From positions 11,296,364 through 11,360,363 of the forward strand of contig NC_063272.1 in assembly GCF_910591885.1 (NCBI RefSeq): a DNA stretch of 64,000 bases, in the 5' to 3' direction. Position 1 is the stretch's first letter. Each line of letters begins with the position of its first letter. Source of the stretch: Bombus terrestris. Its lineage: Eukaryota; Arthropoda; Insecta; Hymenoptera; Apidae. Below the pieces are notes generated by a model that searched no databases, was not told the origin of the DNA, and saw only the letters and a program-made list of their open reading frames with translations. Positions 14,301 to 26,549 of this stretch are shown piece by piece. A program made the translations under genes and the position numbers.

Positions 14301-14415
14301 CTGCTGATGTTTGTACATTTATAAGAAATTTAAAGGTGCTCTCCTAAGATTTCATTTCTTTAATTGTATTAACAAAAACATGAATTTGCACAAACATTTA
14401 CGAATTATTTGAAAT
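14301..14415 (+). repeat. Dispersed repeat family, copy 2 (internally deleted)
   Basis: Block A (CTGCTGATGTTTGTACATTT, then ATAAGAAATTTAAAGGTGC) begins at 14301. Block B (ACATGAATTTGCACAAAC) lies at about 14378, only some 65 bases on, against roughly 170 bases between A and B in the copies at 51519 and 58400. About 100 internal bases therefore appear to be missing. It lies directly after copy 1 in the same orientation, as a tandem pair. Confidence 0.6.
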
Positions 14416-14879
14416 AAACGTCGGCATTGTGAGCGACGATAGATACGAGCCATCCTCTGTGTGTCTTTACATCAAACTGAACTTGGCATTGAACATGGAA
14501 TACCGTAGCTTCAAAGTATTATACGACCGCATATCTGTATCCAACGAAACTATAAATTTCCCGTAACATCGGAACGAAATAATATTTTAAAATCAGTTTA
14601 TACTTGTCAAACATATATATCGTAACTGGCGAGTCAAAGATAAACACAAGTGGAGAGATTCGAGTACAAATACGTTTGAAAATAAATCGAGTAGAATTCT
14701 TCGCGAAATTCGTTTCTTGTATTTTTAAATGACGTACACGCAGAGAAAAGATCTTACCGCTTTTTGAGCCGAAGAAATCGTTGAATATATTAAGGTTTGT
14801 AGAGAAAAACATTGGCGAGAAGATTTTAGTCGGAATTTATAGCATCGATCGTCGATGAAAATGTAAATGGACAGGCAGT

Positions 14880-15260
14880 TGCGAAGGCGAGACGTGTCGC
14901 GATGAATTGCGAGGAGTGTTTTTGAGCATGATAGAATCGAGCTCGTGGGTGATTCACTCGCCGGCATCACGGCAGCCCCTTATTTCGAGCCGCCTTGGCA
15001 CCAAGGAATAATGTATCGTGGTTGAAGCTGCAGCCCGTTTTACGTCACGGCCGATCTGATCTGGCTGAACGCCCGCATTTTATGGACACTTTTGCAGCTT
15101 GCTGCGGTTGGAATGCTGCATTGATTTGCGATAAATGTCGAAGGAAAATCAATTTTCAAGACGTACCGCGAAACCGGCGTTGTCGCCTTACGTGTATCGT
15201 TTAAACTAAAGCGACGAATTCCATTCAGCGACTTGTATTTTCGTCGATCACGTTGCAAAA
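14880..15260. other. CpG-moderate island
   Basis: GC-richer block with overlapping 69- and 72-codon frames on opposite strands and no recognisable motif. Possibly regulatory. Confidence 0.35.
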
Positions 15261-17080
15261 TCGTGTAAAAGTTCGTTCACTTGAGGATTTCAATCACACG
15301 TTATTACTTTTGCTCTATCGATGGTTAAATATCTGTGACTAACTGAACTTTGAAGTTTCTTAACCGATGCACACACATTTTTCCTTCGAACGGACGGTTA
15401 AAGTGAAACGAGACGCATTGAGAAGTTTATGGAACACAAAAAAACGCATCTCTTTTTACAACTCTATGAAAGTTAGAAGCGCGAGCATTTCGCAGTCGAT
15501 TATAGAATCGATACGTTATATGTGAAGTCCATAATCCAGTTTACCGAAGTTATTCGAAGTATTAAACTATAATCTTTCTATTGGATTGAATTATCGAACA
15601 GCTGTTCAGAACTGATGTGGCGCAATTAAATATGATTAAGTATAAAATACGAACACGAAGCTTATGAACGTCTTTTAGGTACCAAATTGATTTTTAGGAA
15701 GCAATTTTGCGGCTGCACCGCCGCGCGTTATATAAATGTCGAAAAGAGTTTCTCTGGTAATGAATTACGGTAATAATCGGAGCACCGAGCAACTAGTGTC
15801 TTAATTAAGGGAAAAATTCTGATATATTATGCTAACAATTTACTTCTGAATTTTATACACCATGCCTGAGAATACTGTAGGGAAAATAAGATATACCTAC
15901 TTTTTTATTTTCAAGACTCAATTATCTTATTTTAGTGGAATCTATAATATTACTTTTTTTTTTTTTTTTGACAAATTATAAAAAACTTTTCATGAGTGGA
16001 CGTATAGATTTTATATATCATATTTTAAATACATACATGTTTAAAGGTAGTATAATTATTAATTTGTTGGATATTTAGGAAACAAAACTATCAACTCTTG
16101 CAGATATAACTTCTTACTACATAAGTCGTTGTGATTACGTTACTTAAAAGGAACAAAAATGTTCACTCCTGTCTTATGAAAACCAGAATCTAGTTTGTAA
16201 TGAAAACTTTCCCCTTCAATGAATCATAATTTTGATTGCACAATCAATGCCGTGACTAATGATATTTCGATAGACGTCAATAATGATGGCATTGCCTATT
16301 TTGCAGTCAATCATATGATATTGATTTCCAATTTATGTGCATAAATTTAAAACGATATAAATTACAAGACGTAAATTTCATGCCAATAGTAGTACATGCA
16401 GTAGCGTAGAATGCGCGCATGGTATCACCTTCTGCTGCAATGCAATATATATAATACCTGGTACATTAACTCGTATGTAATTTATAACGAATTAAATTAT
16501 TAATTATATTTCTTCAAATAAAATCATGAACTGCAAATAACAATCATATTATTTACAAGATTATTTTACACGTGAAAGAAGAAGATTACGTCTGATTACA
16601 ATTTTGAGTAATTCTGAAATCGTCTGTACAAATTATTGAATATATAAAAATTACTACTCTTTTTTCTTTTATCATTTAACGCGAAAATTATAGAATCATA
16701 ATCACGCGGATAAAAATTTTGATTTTTAAATGTATCAATCGTTTAGTTGGCTTCTATATGATAATAAACATGGAAAATACATCATCTTGCGAGAGATATC
16801 AATGGACTAAAAAGCTCATTGCCGATACAAGACGCATATCAAACGATACATCGCATCGTTTCGATACGACTTTTACATTTCTTTCTACGCTTTCTATTCC
16901 ATAATTCTCGATATCGCATAACGCTTCAGAGAAGAAACTATAAAGCATTAAAGAAAGCGTACAAACAGAAACCAGTGGGTATTCGAATAAGAATCAAAGA
17001 GAAACGAGAATCTACATCGCAGAATCTGTTCGTCGAACTATATCATAAACAGAAATAACATAAATTTGAAATTCAACGGA
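15260..17080. other. AT-rich stretch
   Basis: AT-rich DNA with a T16 homopolymer at 15954-15969. Only short frames occur. No gene, RNA or long repeat was seen. Confidence 0.55.
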
Positions 17081-17510
17081 ATCGATACACGTCTCTGTTC
17101 ACAGCGGCGGAAGGTAGCCCTGTCGCGAGGCTACGTCGACAGAAACTCGAAGTAATCGATAACGGCCGAACGATAATGCATGGCTCACCTCCGGCGTTGC
17201 AACGAAGCTCAATATGGCTTATGCGCTGACAGCGTAATGCGAATGATAAAACTGAGCATAGTATACACCGGCGAGAGAGGCTATTGTCGCGACCGCCATG
17301 GAATTACCACCGATCGAGACGTGTGTTTTGCCGATCGTTTCTGAAAATTAATGCGGCAGCGTTGCATCAAACGATCCCCGCAAACAAATTGCCGACGCCG
17401 GGGGTTGCAATTTGCCCGGCGTTTACCTCTAACGATGCGCGCCTAGGGTCCTTGCACAACAAAAATCCGCGTGGCTACGCGTGACACTGCCACGAACCTC
17501 CAGACAATAG
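17080..17510. other. CpG-rich island without a supported gene
   Basis: CpG-rich block with one 66-codon frame (17284-17484) lacking an obvious motif. It is flanked by AT-rich DNA on both sides. Confidence 0.4.
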
Positions 17511-18119
17511 ACTATTATCGAGTACAGTTATAGAACTCGTCTAATTTTTCCGGTTAACGTGTTGAATAAACATGTAACCTCTGCGAAGCAACGTTCAAAA
17601 TGGAAATTTTAATAAAGAACGTAAATTATTGCATTTATTCGTATCAAACAGCACAAAAGGCTTATATTAACTGACGCAATAATTAATATACTCCTGGCTT
17701 ACTTTCCAACACCACCTGTACGTACTATCCTACGCTTTATGTCCTCCAACATATTTTGAATTTTATTTCGGCTTATTTACAACTTCTCAAACGTGTTTAA
17801 AATTTTCATTTTTTTTTTCGTAACAAAGTTTCTTCCTTTTAGGGTGAACAGTTCGGGTATGCGTTTTCTATGACACGTTCTAAAAGACTAAAATAAAAAT
17901 GTAACTCTACTTCGAGGTATGCTTTACCTGTTATTGTACAAGTACAGTCTTCTCAATAGCCGCGCATCGTGAAAAGTATTTAACGATTTTTGGTCGATCC
18001 CTAAAACGGTACAGACACAACGAGGCATCCGTGAAAATAAATGAAGTACAAGCTAACTAAACTAGAAGCACGTACGAACAGCATACTAAGAACGCACTGA
18101 TTCGATGTTACTCTGTTTT

Positions 18120-18520
18120 AATACCTCGTCAACAAGCGGCTCGATGATCGAGAATAGATCCTCGGCCAATTATAGATGTCTCGATCAAAAATAGCCTCGA
18201 TAAGATAGCATGCGAGCGCAGGAGACTGACGAGATTAACCACGATCAGAAAACTCAGACGATGCTCGTCGGCAGACACTCTTTGGAGTATGTAATAGTTT
18301 GCACCGAGTAATTTGCGTGCGTCCATTCGAAAGAAAAAAGGAAATCCCGACTGTCACTCCGCGAAGGGACCAACCGGCGTGCAAACAGTTTTATGATATC
18401 CGAGTGACGCGATCGTGAATTCCAACGAGCAACGGGCGCAATAAGACTCGCGTTTGCCGGTTCAGACGCTAAAAGCCAAGCAAATGCGCTGAAAGCCGGC
18501 GCATCGGCGCTTAATTAAAT
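18120..18520. other. GC-richer island next to a duplicated element
   Basis: CpG-rich DNA leading into the duplicated segment that starts at about 18520. The only open frame is a 65-codon minus-strand frame. It may belong to the same regulatory block. Confidence 0.35.
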
Positions 18521-18646
18521 TAAATCTAAAATCAATTACCGACGTGTACGTCGCTTCCGTGCGAGCGTCTAATCATGCTGGTACTCGTGGAACCAGATAG
18601 AGTGAAAAGGAAAGAGAAATACACTGGTAGAGACAAAGCGACGAGA

Positions 18647-18681
<35 letters not shown>

Positions 18682-18821
18682 GGCCAGAGATAGTTGGCCG
18701 CGCGGCAAAAACATAAATCCTCGTAAAGCAACGCACGTGAGTCCATACCGGTTACGGGACGCCAGCAATTATGTAAGTATTCCGAGCCGATGGTCGACGA
18801 TTAAATCTTCCAGTAACTATG
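18520..18821 (+). repeat. Duplicated element, copy A
   Basis: First copy of a segment found again at 20419-20647. The outer part begins with a TAAAATCAATTAC block at about 18527. The conserved core is 18705-18821. The core holds CACGTG (18734-18739), the block GCCAGCAATTATGTAA and the block GTCGACGATTAAATCTTCCAG. From CACGTG to the end of the core I count nine differences from copy B over about 88 positions. Copy A also carries a (GA)n tract absent from copy B. Changes do not favour third codon positions, and the frame open in copy B has a stop in copy A, so it looks like duplicated non-coding, possibly regulatory, DNA. Confidence 0.8.
18651..18678. repeat. (AG)n microsatellite
   Basis: Fourteen AG units inside copy A of the duplicated element. 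Copy B lacks the expansion, so the tract probably grew after duplication. GAGA runs can also bind GAGA-factor-type proteins. Confidence 0.9.
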
Positions 18822-19032
18822 TGTGTGCTCTGTAGCCAGTGTTCTCTTTGTACGCGTGCACGTGTATAGGTATGTGTAAGTCGCGCTGCTGTGAGCTCGT
18901 GATCGTTAGGCCAGAAGATAGCGTGGGATCTCTCTCTTAACAGTTTTTATAGAGCTGTTTAGCGAGACCGTCCGCGATACGGGACTTTCAGCGGATGATT
19001 AAGCCTGTTGAACAACCGATAGCTGTATGTAG

Positions 19033-19055
19033 GTACTTACGCGCAACGTAAGTAC
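19033..19055. other. Perfect inverted repeat GTACTTACG / CGTAAGTAC
   Basis: Nine-base perfect arms around a five-base CGCAA loop. It is followed immediately by a decamer-like TGTTC repeat. The role is unknown; it could be a protein-binding dyad. Confidence 0.8.
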
Positions 19056-19060
19056 GATGC

Positions 19061-19092
19061 TGTTCTGCTCTGTTCTATTCTGTTCTGTTCTT
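19061..19092. repeat. Short tandem repeat of TGTTCTNNTC
   Basis: Three consecutive ten-base units based on TGTTCTGTTC. Confidence 0.8.
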
Positions 19093-19099
19093 GTGAAAG

Positions 19100-20415
19100 A
19101 GCTCTTAAAATTATTCTAAAGAGGCAGTTGAAAAAATATAAGATGCCTTATTTCCGGAAACACTTGCAATAATCTACGTGATAACGAGTAATGGGCGGTT
19201 TATGAATAGAGTATCTATAAGTTTGTACGTGGAAGTGTCTACAATATTTTTTTCCCTGGTTAATGTCTTTCGGTGCTTCGAAATTTATCTTGAACGGTTT
19301 GAACCTTCGACCCTGCGAGACGTTTATTATCGCTAACCAGAATCTATTCTCTTCGCCCACGAGCGTGTATTGTAACCCTAACTAATAACACGATTCGGTG
19401 ATATTAGATTTTTGAAAACTGCAAAACACTGTTTTTGAATGTAATACAATACGTTATTTTGTAATCAAATTGATTAGCAAGGAGACCAACGCTCGTAAAA
19501 GAGGATGAAATATCGTTTTTATCATTGTCGGTTTAGAATACTAAAAAATCTTAAAGAACCATCCGTTTATTAACATGCCTTTTAAGCTTTTACAGCAAGA
19601 GTGCGATTTATGAGCTAGAAAAAATTCCACTGTTGTGGAAATGTATACTTTCGTTAACCATTTCATACGAATATCGATAATTTGTCGTAACATCGACAGA
19701 AAATTTTTGTATAAATAATTTACTTATAGTAATAGTAAGTAATTTGTTTATCAATACCTTTATACGCTAATAATGCTAATCCGATTATAAATTATAAGAA
19801 ATATTTACGATATTAAGTAAAGGTATTTTATTAACTTCTTTTTTTTTTTGTATTTGGAGTGTAAATTATTTTATAATATACAGATGAAAAAACATTCCTT
19901 TATATATATTATAATCACTCGTTTTTCTTCGATTTCTACGTGAATTCCCTGTATATATTTTTAGATGTGATATAATATTTATTTTATCGCTAAATGTTGC
20001 ATACCTATTTGTATTAAATCATATGAATCAGTTTATTTCGCAATGAAACATAAATTAATACGTAATGCAACGATAAATATGTATCGACGTATTTTCATTA
20101 ACATGCCATTACGATTTATATCGGACCTTTCAGTACCAAATATTACACTTCTTTAATTGAATAATCGCTATTACCAAACGCGGACCATTAAACACCTGCT
20201 TTCTACATACACACACAATGCAATTTATAACGTTTATTACTACAATCTGAAATCGTTTAAAGTGCTACCTCATCCACAGAAAATCTCGTATAATTTATCG
20301 CAATACACGGAATAACGCAATCGATATAATTCGTTGCGATATTGTTTCGGGGACAAAACGAGAAATACCATTATTACTATAAATCACGACTAAACAGAAA
20401 CACTCATCCTGTATT
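19100..20415. other. AT-rich spacer between the duplicated elements
   Basis: AT-rich DNA separating copies A and B. It holds no open frame of interest and no further copy of the element. Confidence 0.55.
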
Positions 20416-20418
20416 CGA

Positions 20419-20647
20419 TTAAGCCTAAAATCAATTACAGATACCCGCAGAATTTCCGAGGATCGTTCGATCGGTCAAAAGAAACGAGCAAGAAGAGCCA
20501 CGACGGATTGAACGGATCGTAGTTAGAAAGCAAAAACTCAGATCCTCGTATAAACCGGCACACGTGACTCTATACGGTTGCGGGATGCCAGCAATTATGT
20601 AACTATTCCGTGCCGATAGTCGACGATTAAATCTTCCAGCAACTATG
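20419..20647 (+). repeat. Duplicated element, copy B
   Basis: Second copy of the element at 18520-18821, in the same orientation. It starts with TAAGCCTAAAATCAATTACA at 20419. The conserved core is 20530-20647 and retains CACGTG (20561-20566), GCCAGCAATTATGTAA and GTCGACGATTAAATCTTCCAG. In copy A the TGTAAGTATT word matches a 5' splice-site consensus; here it is TGTAACTATT. Similarity stops at about 20647. A 77-codon minus-strand frame crosses this copy but is interrupted in copy A. Confidence 0.8.
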
Positions 20648-20659
20648 CGAAATGCAGCG

Positions 20660-21400
20660 CACATATTTCTCTACACAACGGGTGTACCATAGTTTTCTCC
20701 GTACTGATTCTGATTTCTATTACTGTAGCGTAAAAGTTGTTATTTATTGAAGCATAGATAGCAAAGATAGTACACTTGGTAAAATGGTACTTTGTTGATT
20801 TTTTATCTGGAAAGATATAGATTACCGTATTTGAAGTAAAAAAAAAAAAAGGTATCACACTGCGTGGATTAAAAGAAATTTTCAATCATAATTATGTATA
20901 CATATATATGTACTTCTGATCGTTTAGAAATTAATAGAAGCAGTTAAACATCTAGAACAACGAGATCTCGTGTTTGTCAATTTCTGATTAATTGTTACGA
21001 GTGCGACAATCTGCAACTAATTTAAAAACGTTCATAATTTTATTACGCGAGAACTATGAATTCAGATTTCCTTGCTCCTAAATCTAACACTTACGAGAAA
21101 AACGACGGAAAGTAATAGAACGAACACACTGTGTAGCGCATCCAAGTCGATATTCTACTTATAAACGAACAATCTTATACACCCTATACAATTCATCAAT
21201 AAATCTCCACTAGAAAAATAAACCACTAAATGATAACAATCATTAACTAAGAATAAAAAGAGTAAATAAGTGAATGAATTCACAGAAGCCACTACATTGA
21301 AATATAACCAGTAGCTAGTTCATTTTGGTTCTTCTGTTAGGGATAACTACAAACATCCCTTCCGGTGGACTTTGTAATACGAAGAATAAACGAAGCTTGG
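20660..21400. other. AT-rich stretch
   Basis: AT-rich, with an A12 run near 20838-20850. No supported gene or repeat. Confidence 0.55.
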
Positions 21401-21860
21401 GCATGGTTTATTTATCCGGTGATTTAATCGATTCGGAATAAAAGGTCCAGCCACGGATTGACCGCTGATTGGCAAGAAATCGACCGGCACGCCGAAAAAC
21501 TGGTATTAGTTACGGCTGAACAGATAAAATCGTCTTTCGTTCTGGCCACGAACGAAACTGCGGACGCTACGAGTACGGACGAGTTTTTCTGCGAGTTATG
21601 GCAGCCAAGGCGACACGAGCATTTGTAGGTTTGCGATCAACGAACTATCTCTCGACCATCGAAACTGCCCGCAAGAAATCAGTCCGAACGGAGACACGCC
21701 GAAACAGACTTTTTCCAATGCTCCTTTCACGACAAGAAAAGTTTTATGACGAGGGTGGATTGATTCGATAGACGATCTCGACCGTCTTGATTCGAGATTA
21801 AGCCAGCTTGCCCTTGCTTTTGAAGCAAAGACCACAGAGTAATTTCGTGAATTTGTAGCA
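21400..21860. other. CpG-rich island without a supported gene
   Basis: GC-richer block containing a 94-codon minus-strand frame (21596-21880) without recognisable domains. Possibly regulatory. Confidence 0.4.
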
Positions 21861-23960
21861 TAAATCTCAATCGATATCACATATCACCCAACAGTATCAT
21901 AAATTACGAGCTCAATAAATCGTATAGCGATCAAATTAAAACAAAAATTGAACTTTTAAGGCTAGGTATTACTTTCACGGTAAATGAAGAAGATATGGGA
22001 AAAACACGACAAATCATTTTTGTTGATCTTTTTATTTTGAGTTATTTCGTAGCTAAACTTCAAAGATATGCCTCTTACGGATGAATGACGTCTATGAGGT
22101 TTGTTATATTTAATATTAACTTAATATTAATTATAAGAAATTATATAATGAAAATTGCTCGAGGTGCACCGCTTAAGATACAGAAATATATATATTTAGT
22201 TTGACAATCGAATAAAAGAACGATTTTGATAACACGGCACTGATTAACTACGTATTACATTTTTTGTATGTCAATTACGTTTATTTATAAGTTTTTATTT
22301 CTGAAGGAAGGTAAATGTCTTTGTTTTATTTGAAGCAATAAAATATTCTTCTTTAACGATATATACTTGAAAAAATAAATTATACTAGCATTAATAATAT
22401 CTAATGTTAAGATTTGTTATTGCTTTGTGTATATTATTCTTATAAAGAGACTAATTATCTCAACAATTCTTTATATTAGATACATAACGCATAGTATAAT
22501 TAATGATTAGCAATGAATGTCAATTATTAACTGAGTAATTACTTCCAATAGCAAAAGGAATTGTATATATTCGCGTCTGATAGCCCTCAGTCAATCGGTT
22601 TGCTATTTTTATTCCCACGTAACACGTTTTCTTTATCGATCAATAGGATTCCTGGACAATTATTTCCCCAACCGGTGAAATAATTATCTGCAAACACGAT
22701 AATAGTAATTACCGTTTTACATGAAGCTGAAGGAAGCTTTTTGCTGGAACACGATAATAGTTCCTTTAGAAAAACCCAATCTACCATGATATCATCTCAT
22801 TCAACTGAAATACGCAAAAATCGCGCATATTTTATAACCTTCGTGAATCAAATTAAAAGACGATTTAACTTTCTATTAAATGAAAGATAAATGATATTAT
22901 ATCGAATCAAAAAAGCTCTTTTATCTTTCCTTCTGAAAATGAGGAATTTTTTCAGGGAATAAAAGCAATAAAAAGCTGTTTCAATTTTCGTTCATTATAC
23001 ATACAAACAGCATTTTAAAATTCCATTTTCACATTAGAATTTCCATCACGTTAAAAGGATATATTATATAAATAGCATCGTGATAACGTTATCAAAAGTA
23101 TTCACGTAACTCTTCGTCTTTTTCAACAGCGATTACAATGGATCTCACGTTCCCTTAGTTACGGCAATTACACGTCGCTATTGGTTTACCTAACTGTAGT
23201 AATTGCCATGAACTGGCTATTACAAAATTCAATGAACTACTATATTCATCGCGAACCAGGTTATTAAAGCCTACTACGCGGATAACATCCTATAATTAAA
23301 CCGATCTGCATTCCAAACTTCAACACGACAACTTCGTGGGATTAGAACGTGCGACGTTTAAATTTCAAAACTAATCCAAAGCACAAATTTCAACACGGAT
23401 TTAACGATTTCCTTGCAAAATAAAATTTTGAAAGTTACAAATAACGAATAACAATAAATAACAAATAAAGAACAAACTAGAAACGAATCGGAATTTTTCA
23501 AAATAGCAATTAAGTTCGCGTTGCTTCTGTTTTCGACATTACCTAGTTTCCACTATAATCGATCACAAAAATATCCGAGAGTATGCATTTCATTTTTGTG
23601 CTTAATATTTTAATTATATCGACAAACTTTGAAACCGATCTGTAAACGTTACGATAATTCGTACAGTTAACAAAAAATTGATGTACAACATGGATAGTGG
23701 TCTTAAATATATAATCGATCACACTGAATATTTCGGCTTATTAATATAATTGATAATTAACTGGCCAAATATTTTAGTGATCTTTTTAAAGTGTATGCTC
23801 GATAATTTTTACGTTCGAGGTAATCATGATACTTTCGTTTTGTGAGAATGCTACTAAAATTTCGAAATCTTTTACATATAATACATTTATACAAAGTATC
23901 TATAATTGTTCAGATATTTTCATGAGCCACCGTACCTAAAAGCAACATAAAATCGTTACC
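21860..23960. other. AT-rich stretch
   Basis: About 2 kb of AT-rich DNA. Frequent stops in all frames, no RNA gene, no long repeat. Confidence 0.55.
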
Positions 23961-24490
23961 ATTTCATATCCGATTAAGTGGGAGGTAGCAAAACGGGAGC
24001 GAAAGCGGAGAAAAACGGGAAACAAGCAGACGCTTCCGTTCAACGCCTCGAACAGGAGGAAGATCGTTGCACGATCAATTTACTTCACGTCGTTTGCACG
24101 AAATCTTTAACTCGGCAGTTAGTTGAGTTTATGGAATGCTTGAGTGCACGACGTGACCCATGCGATCTATATTACGATTACGAGGCTGTTGGTGCTCGGA
24201 AGGGTTGTTTCAGTGTGAACGTTAAAACGGCGACTAGATCGGGCTGCGTAGCGTGTTTTCGTAATTGTTCGACCCACGCAGAGTGTGCAAAAAATTTTTA
24301 CAGTTTTCCTCGGACATCGTGTTCGCCGTCGCAGGCAAGCCAACCTCCTCCTCGTACGCGCGAAGTCAAATCGTTATTTTCCAGAGGTCATGTTGCTGAC
24401 CCTGGTGTTTTTATCGCGATGTTTTACAAGCAACGATCTAGCATCCATGGCTCACTATACGGCGTCGCAATAACGACCACGATGTAGGGA
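23960..24490. other. CpG-rich island with a chance-like open frame
   Basis: A 169-codon plus-strand frame (23978-24487) begins with GTG rather than ATG. The predicted protein is Cys- and Arg-rich with no motif I recognise. Composition alone explains a frame of this length, so it is not called a gene. Confidence 0.35.
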
Positions 24491-25760
24491 TTCGCGTGCA
24501 GCAACTTTTTAACCCTTTGTGTACGGCCGTTTCTGCTAAAAAGCAATCGCGTACTAAAGTTATACGAGATGCGTTATTCACAGTTATGCTAGTAGAATTT
24601 CTATCGGTTTAGATATTGAACTATGTATATGGCTAAATATAGAGGCTGTCTTATGACTAGCAGCGAATGACCATACCTCATGAAGTATCGAGAAAATTTT
24701 AGTTTAAATATTTGACAGGCGTTTGCGTTCAATTACGATTCGATTGTTTAATCGTTTAAAAATATCATTCACACGTGTTGCTTCTTACCAAAAAGGATTC
24801 AAGTCGTTACTTTTTGAATTATAATGTCATTCTTGTTAAATATAACTTTCTTTAGCAGGTGATTACGACGAACTCGTTTCCCTAAAACAGTTTTCGACTT
24901 AATTATTCTGCATATCTTAAAATTGACGAGTTTCGAGATGCGTCATCATCGTGGCAAAGCGACGGTACCTATGCCCAGATAAAATGATTTTGTTTGTTAA
25001 AGTTTACTTACAAAAGAGTGTTCGTCAACGTGTTATATTTCTATTTTTTAATAAGAACTTTGTGTATACCGTAACTGAGAAAAAGGACAGACGCACACAT
25101 AAGCCGACACCATAAATGCGATATTGATAGCGTGATTCGCTTCTTTTATCATTTTTTACAGAAACTATCTGGAAAAATGTGAGCGTTGTATTTCGGGGGA
25201 ATATAGTTCCTCTTGTGGTAGCAAGAGAGTTAAAAAAACAAACAAAAATCGATAGGATCGCCGTTATTGGAAATCCGAGCGAATTTGAGACGAACGTAGC
25301 GGGCTTTGTGAAGATTTGTATCCTATTTTCATCTATGGAAATATCGATACTACGTGGGAAAAAGTGGTTGTAAAAAGTGTTGGAGAAAAAGAATAGCCGA
25401 AAAGCAGTAGATTTTGGTGAAAAAATCATCGCTTTTGAAAGATTTAGATTAATATGTTCGGCAAAAGTAGTATTCTATAAGGTTGCTTTTTTAAATAACC
25501 AAAATATAATTGTTTCGTGCAATTTGCTTTAGAATCTACTTTGTATACATAACTCACTGATATTTATTCGCTACTGAATATATTGTTTCAATAAATTTCT
25601 AAGCTATATGAAGAAACGTTATCCTTTCTTTAATATAACGTCTAAATCCATTGCAAAGTCCTTCGTGATAACACATTTCTCATTTGTTCTCAAAAATTAA
25701 ACATTTCCTAACAATTTTATATAAAAATTCTCTAAATATTTCTACGGGAAAAGGGGAAAT
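24490..25760. other. AT-rich stretch
   Basis: Mostly AT-rich, with overlapping frames of 64 and 134 codons on opposite strands at 25025-25429. Neither resembles a known family. Confidence 0.45.
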
Positions 25761-25763
25761 AAA

Positions 25764-25982
25764 ATGCCGGAACAAGTAGCAAACGGTCTGTACGTTCATC
25801 GTTATAAAAAGAGATTTCCAAGCGGATCAGAGACGGGCCGCAGGCAAGCACAATGGAGAGCTGAATTCAAATTGAAATGTCTGTGGACAGAACATGAACT
25901 GGCAGAGATGTGGCTTCGTAGGCGCGTTAATAAATATGACGCTAAAAACGCGCGGGTCATTCTCCCGACCTCTGTGAAATGA
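25764..25982 (+). CDS. Possible small ORF, 72 codons, unknown
   Basis: ATG-started frame with A at -3 in the leader AAATAAA-ATG, so the start context is good. The predicted product is a basic, soluble 72-residue protein with three Trp residues in its second half (QWRAEF, CLWTEH, EMWLRR), no signal peptide and no membrane segment. I recognise no family. It sits in AT-rich DNA where a frame of this composition is somewhat less expected than in the islands, but there is no splice or polyadenylation evidence. Chance is the more likely explanation. Confidence 0.15.
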   Translation: MPEQVANGLYVHRYKKRFPSGSETGRRQAQWRAEFKLKCLWTEHELAEMWLRRRVNKYDAKNARVILPTSVK

Positions 25983-26444
25983 AGATGATGGTGCAGACGT
26001 TCAAGAGTAAGCCGGTTATTTCATTCGTACCAGCCAGATATTAAATGCATCGTTTATTTTAATCTGCGACGCCGCACCATCGCGTTATATACATCGTGTG
26101 CATCGAGCGCGTTGCAGCGAAAAACGTTGTTGCATCGTGGCGCATAATCGCGGGAAGAAGCACCTGGATAACGACGACCGAAGTGTGTTAGTCACGATTA
26201 CGCCAATCCTTTTCTAATCGAATTCGACCATTCTCCTTGTTAGCGTGCTCCTGTGATCGTTCTCTGTATGAAAAAGCGAAATTAATCCAAGTGTACATAA
26301 AAATAGTTCTTTTTTAAGTGAAACAGATGTTGAAATTGTTTTAAATATTCGTGCGTTTGTTACGTTCTACTCGGAACTATATTTCGTGTACCTATAACCA
26401 TTGAGAAATCACGAAACAAGCGATTAACAGCTAAATAGGAAAAA

Positions 26445-26479
26445 ATTAATACATTATAAGGCATTAATACATTATAAGG
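26445..26479. repeat. 18-base tandem duplication
   Basis: ATTAATACATTATAAGG occurs twice in direct succession (26445 and 26463). Confidence 0.9.
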
Positions 26480-26549
26480 AACAGTCGAACGTTTGTTCGA
26501 CGTCCAAATAAATTGCTCTGTGGTATTGGTCGTTGAAAAATCAGCAGAA

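Noticed and set aside
18575..18835. 86-codon frame across the (AG)n tract
   Set aside because: The Arg-Glu repeat is the microsatellite translated; the frame is not kept in the duplicated copy.
19370..19384. AACCCTAA, telomere-like word
   Set aside because: Single occurrence; arthropod telomeres are long TTAGG arrays.
23978..24487. 169-codon plus-strand frame
   Set aside because: Starts at GTG, has no recognisable domain and lies in a CpG-rich island where long chance frames are common.
24509..24526. TTAACCCTTTG-type word resembling a piggyBac-like terminus
   Set aside because: No matching inverted end with TTAA was found in the neighbourhood.
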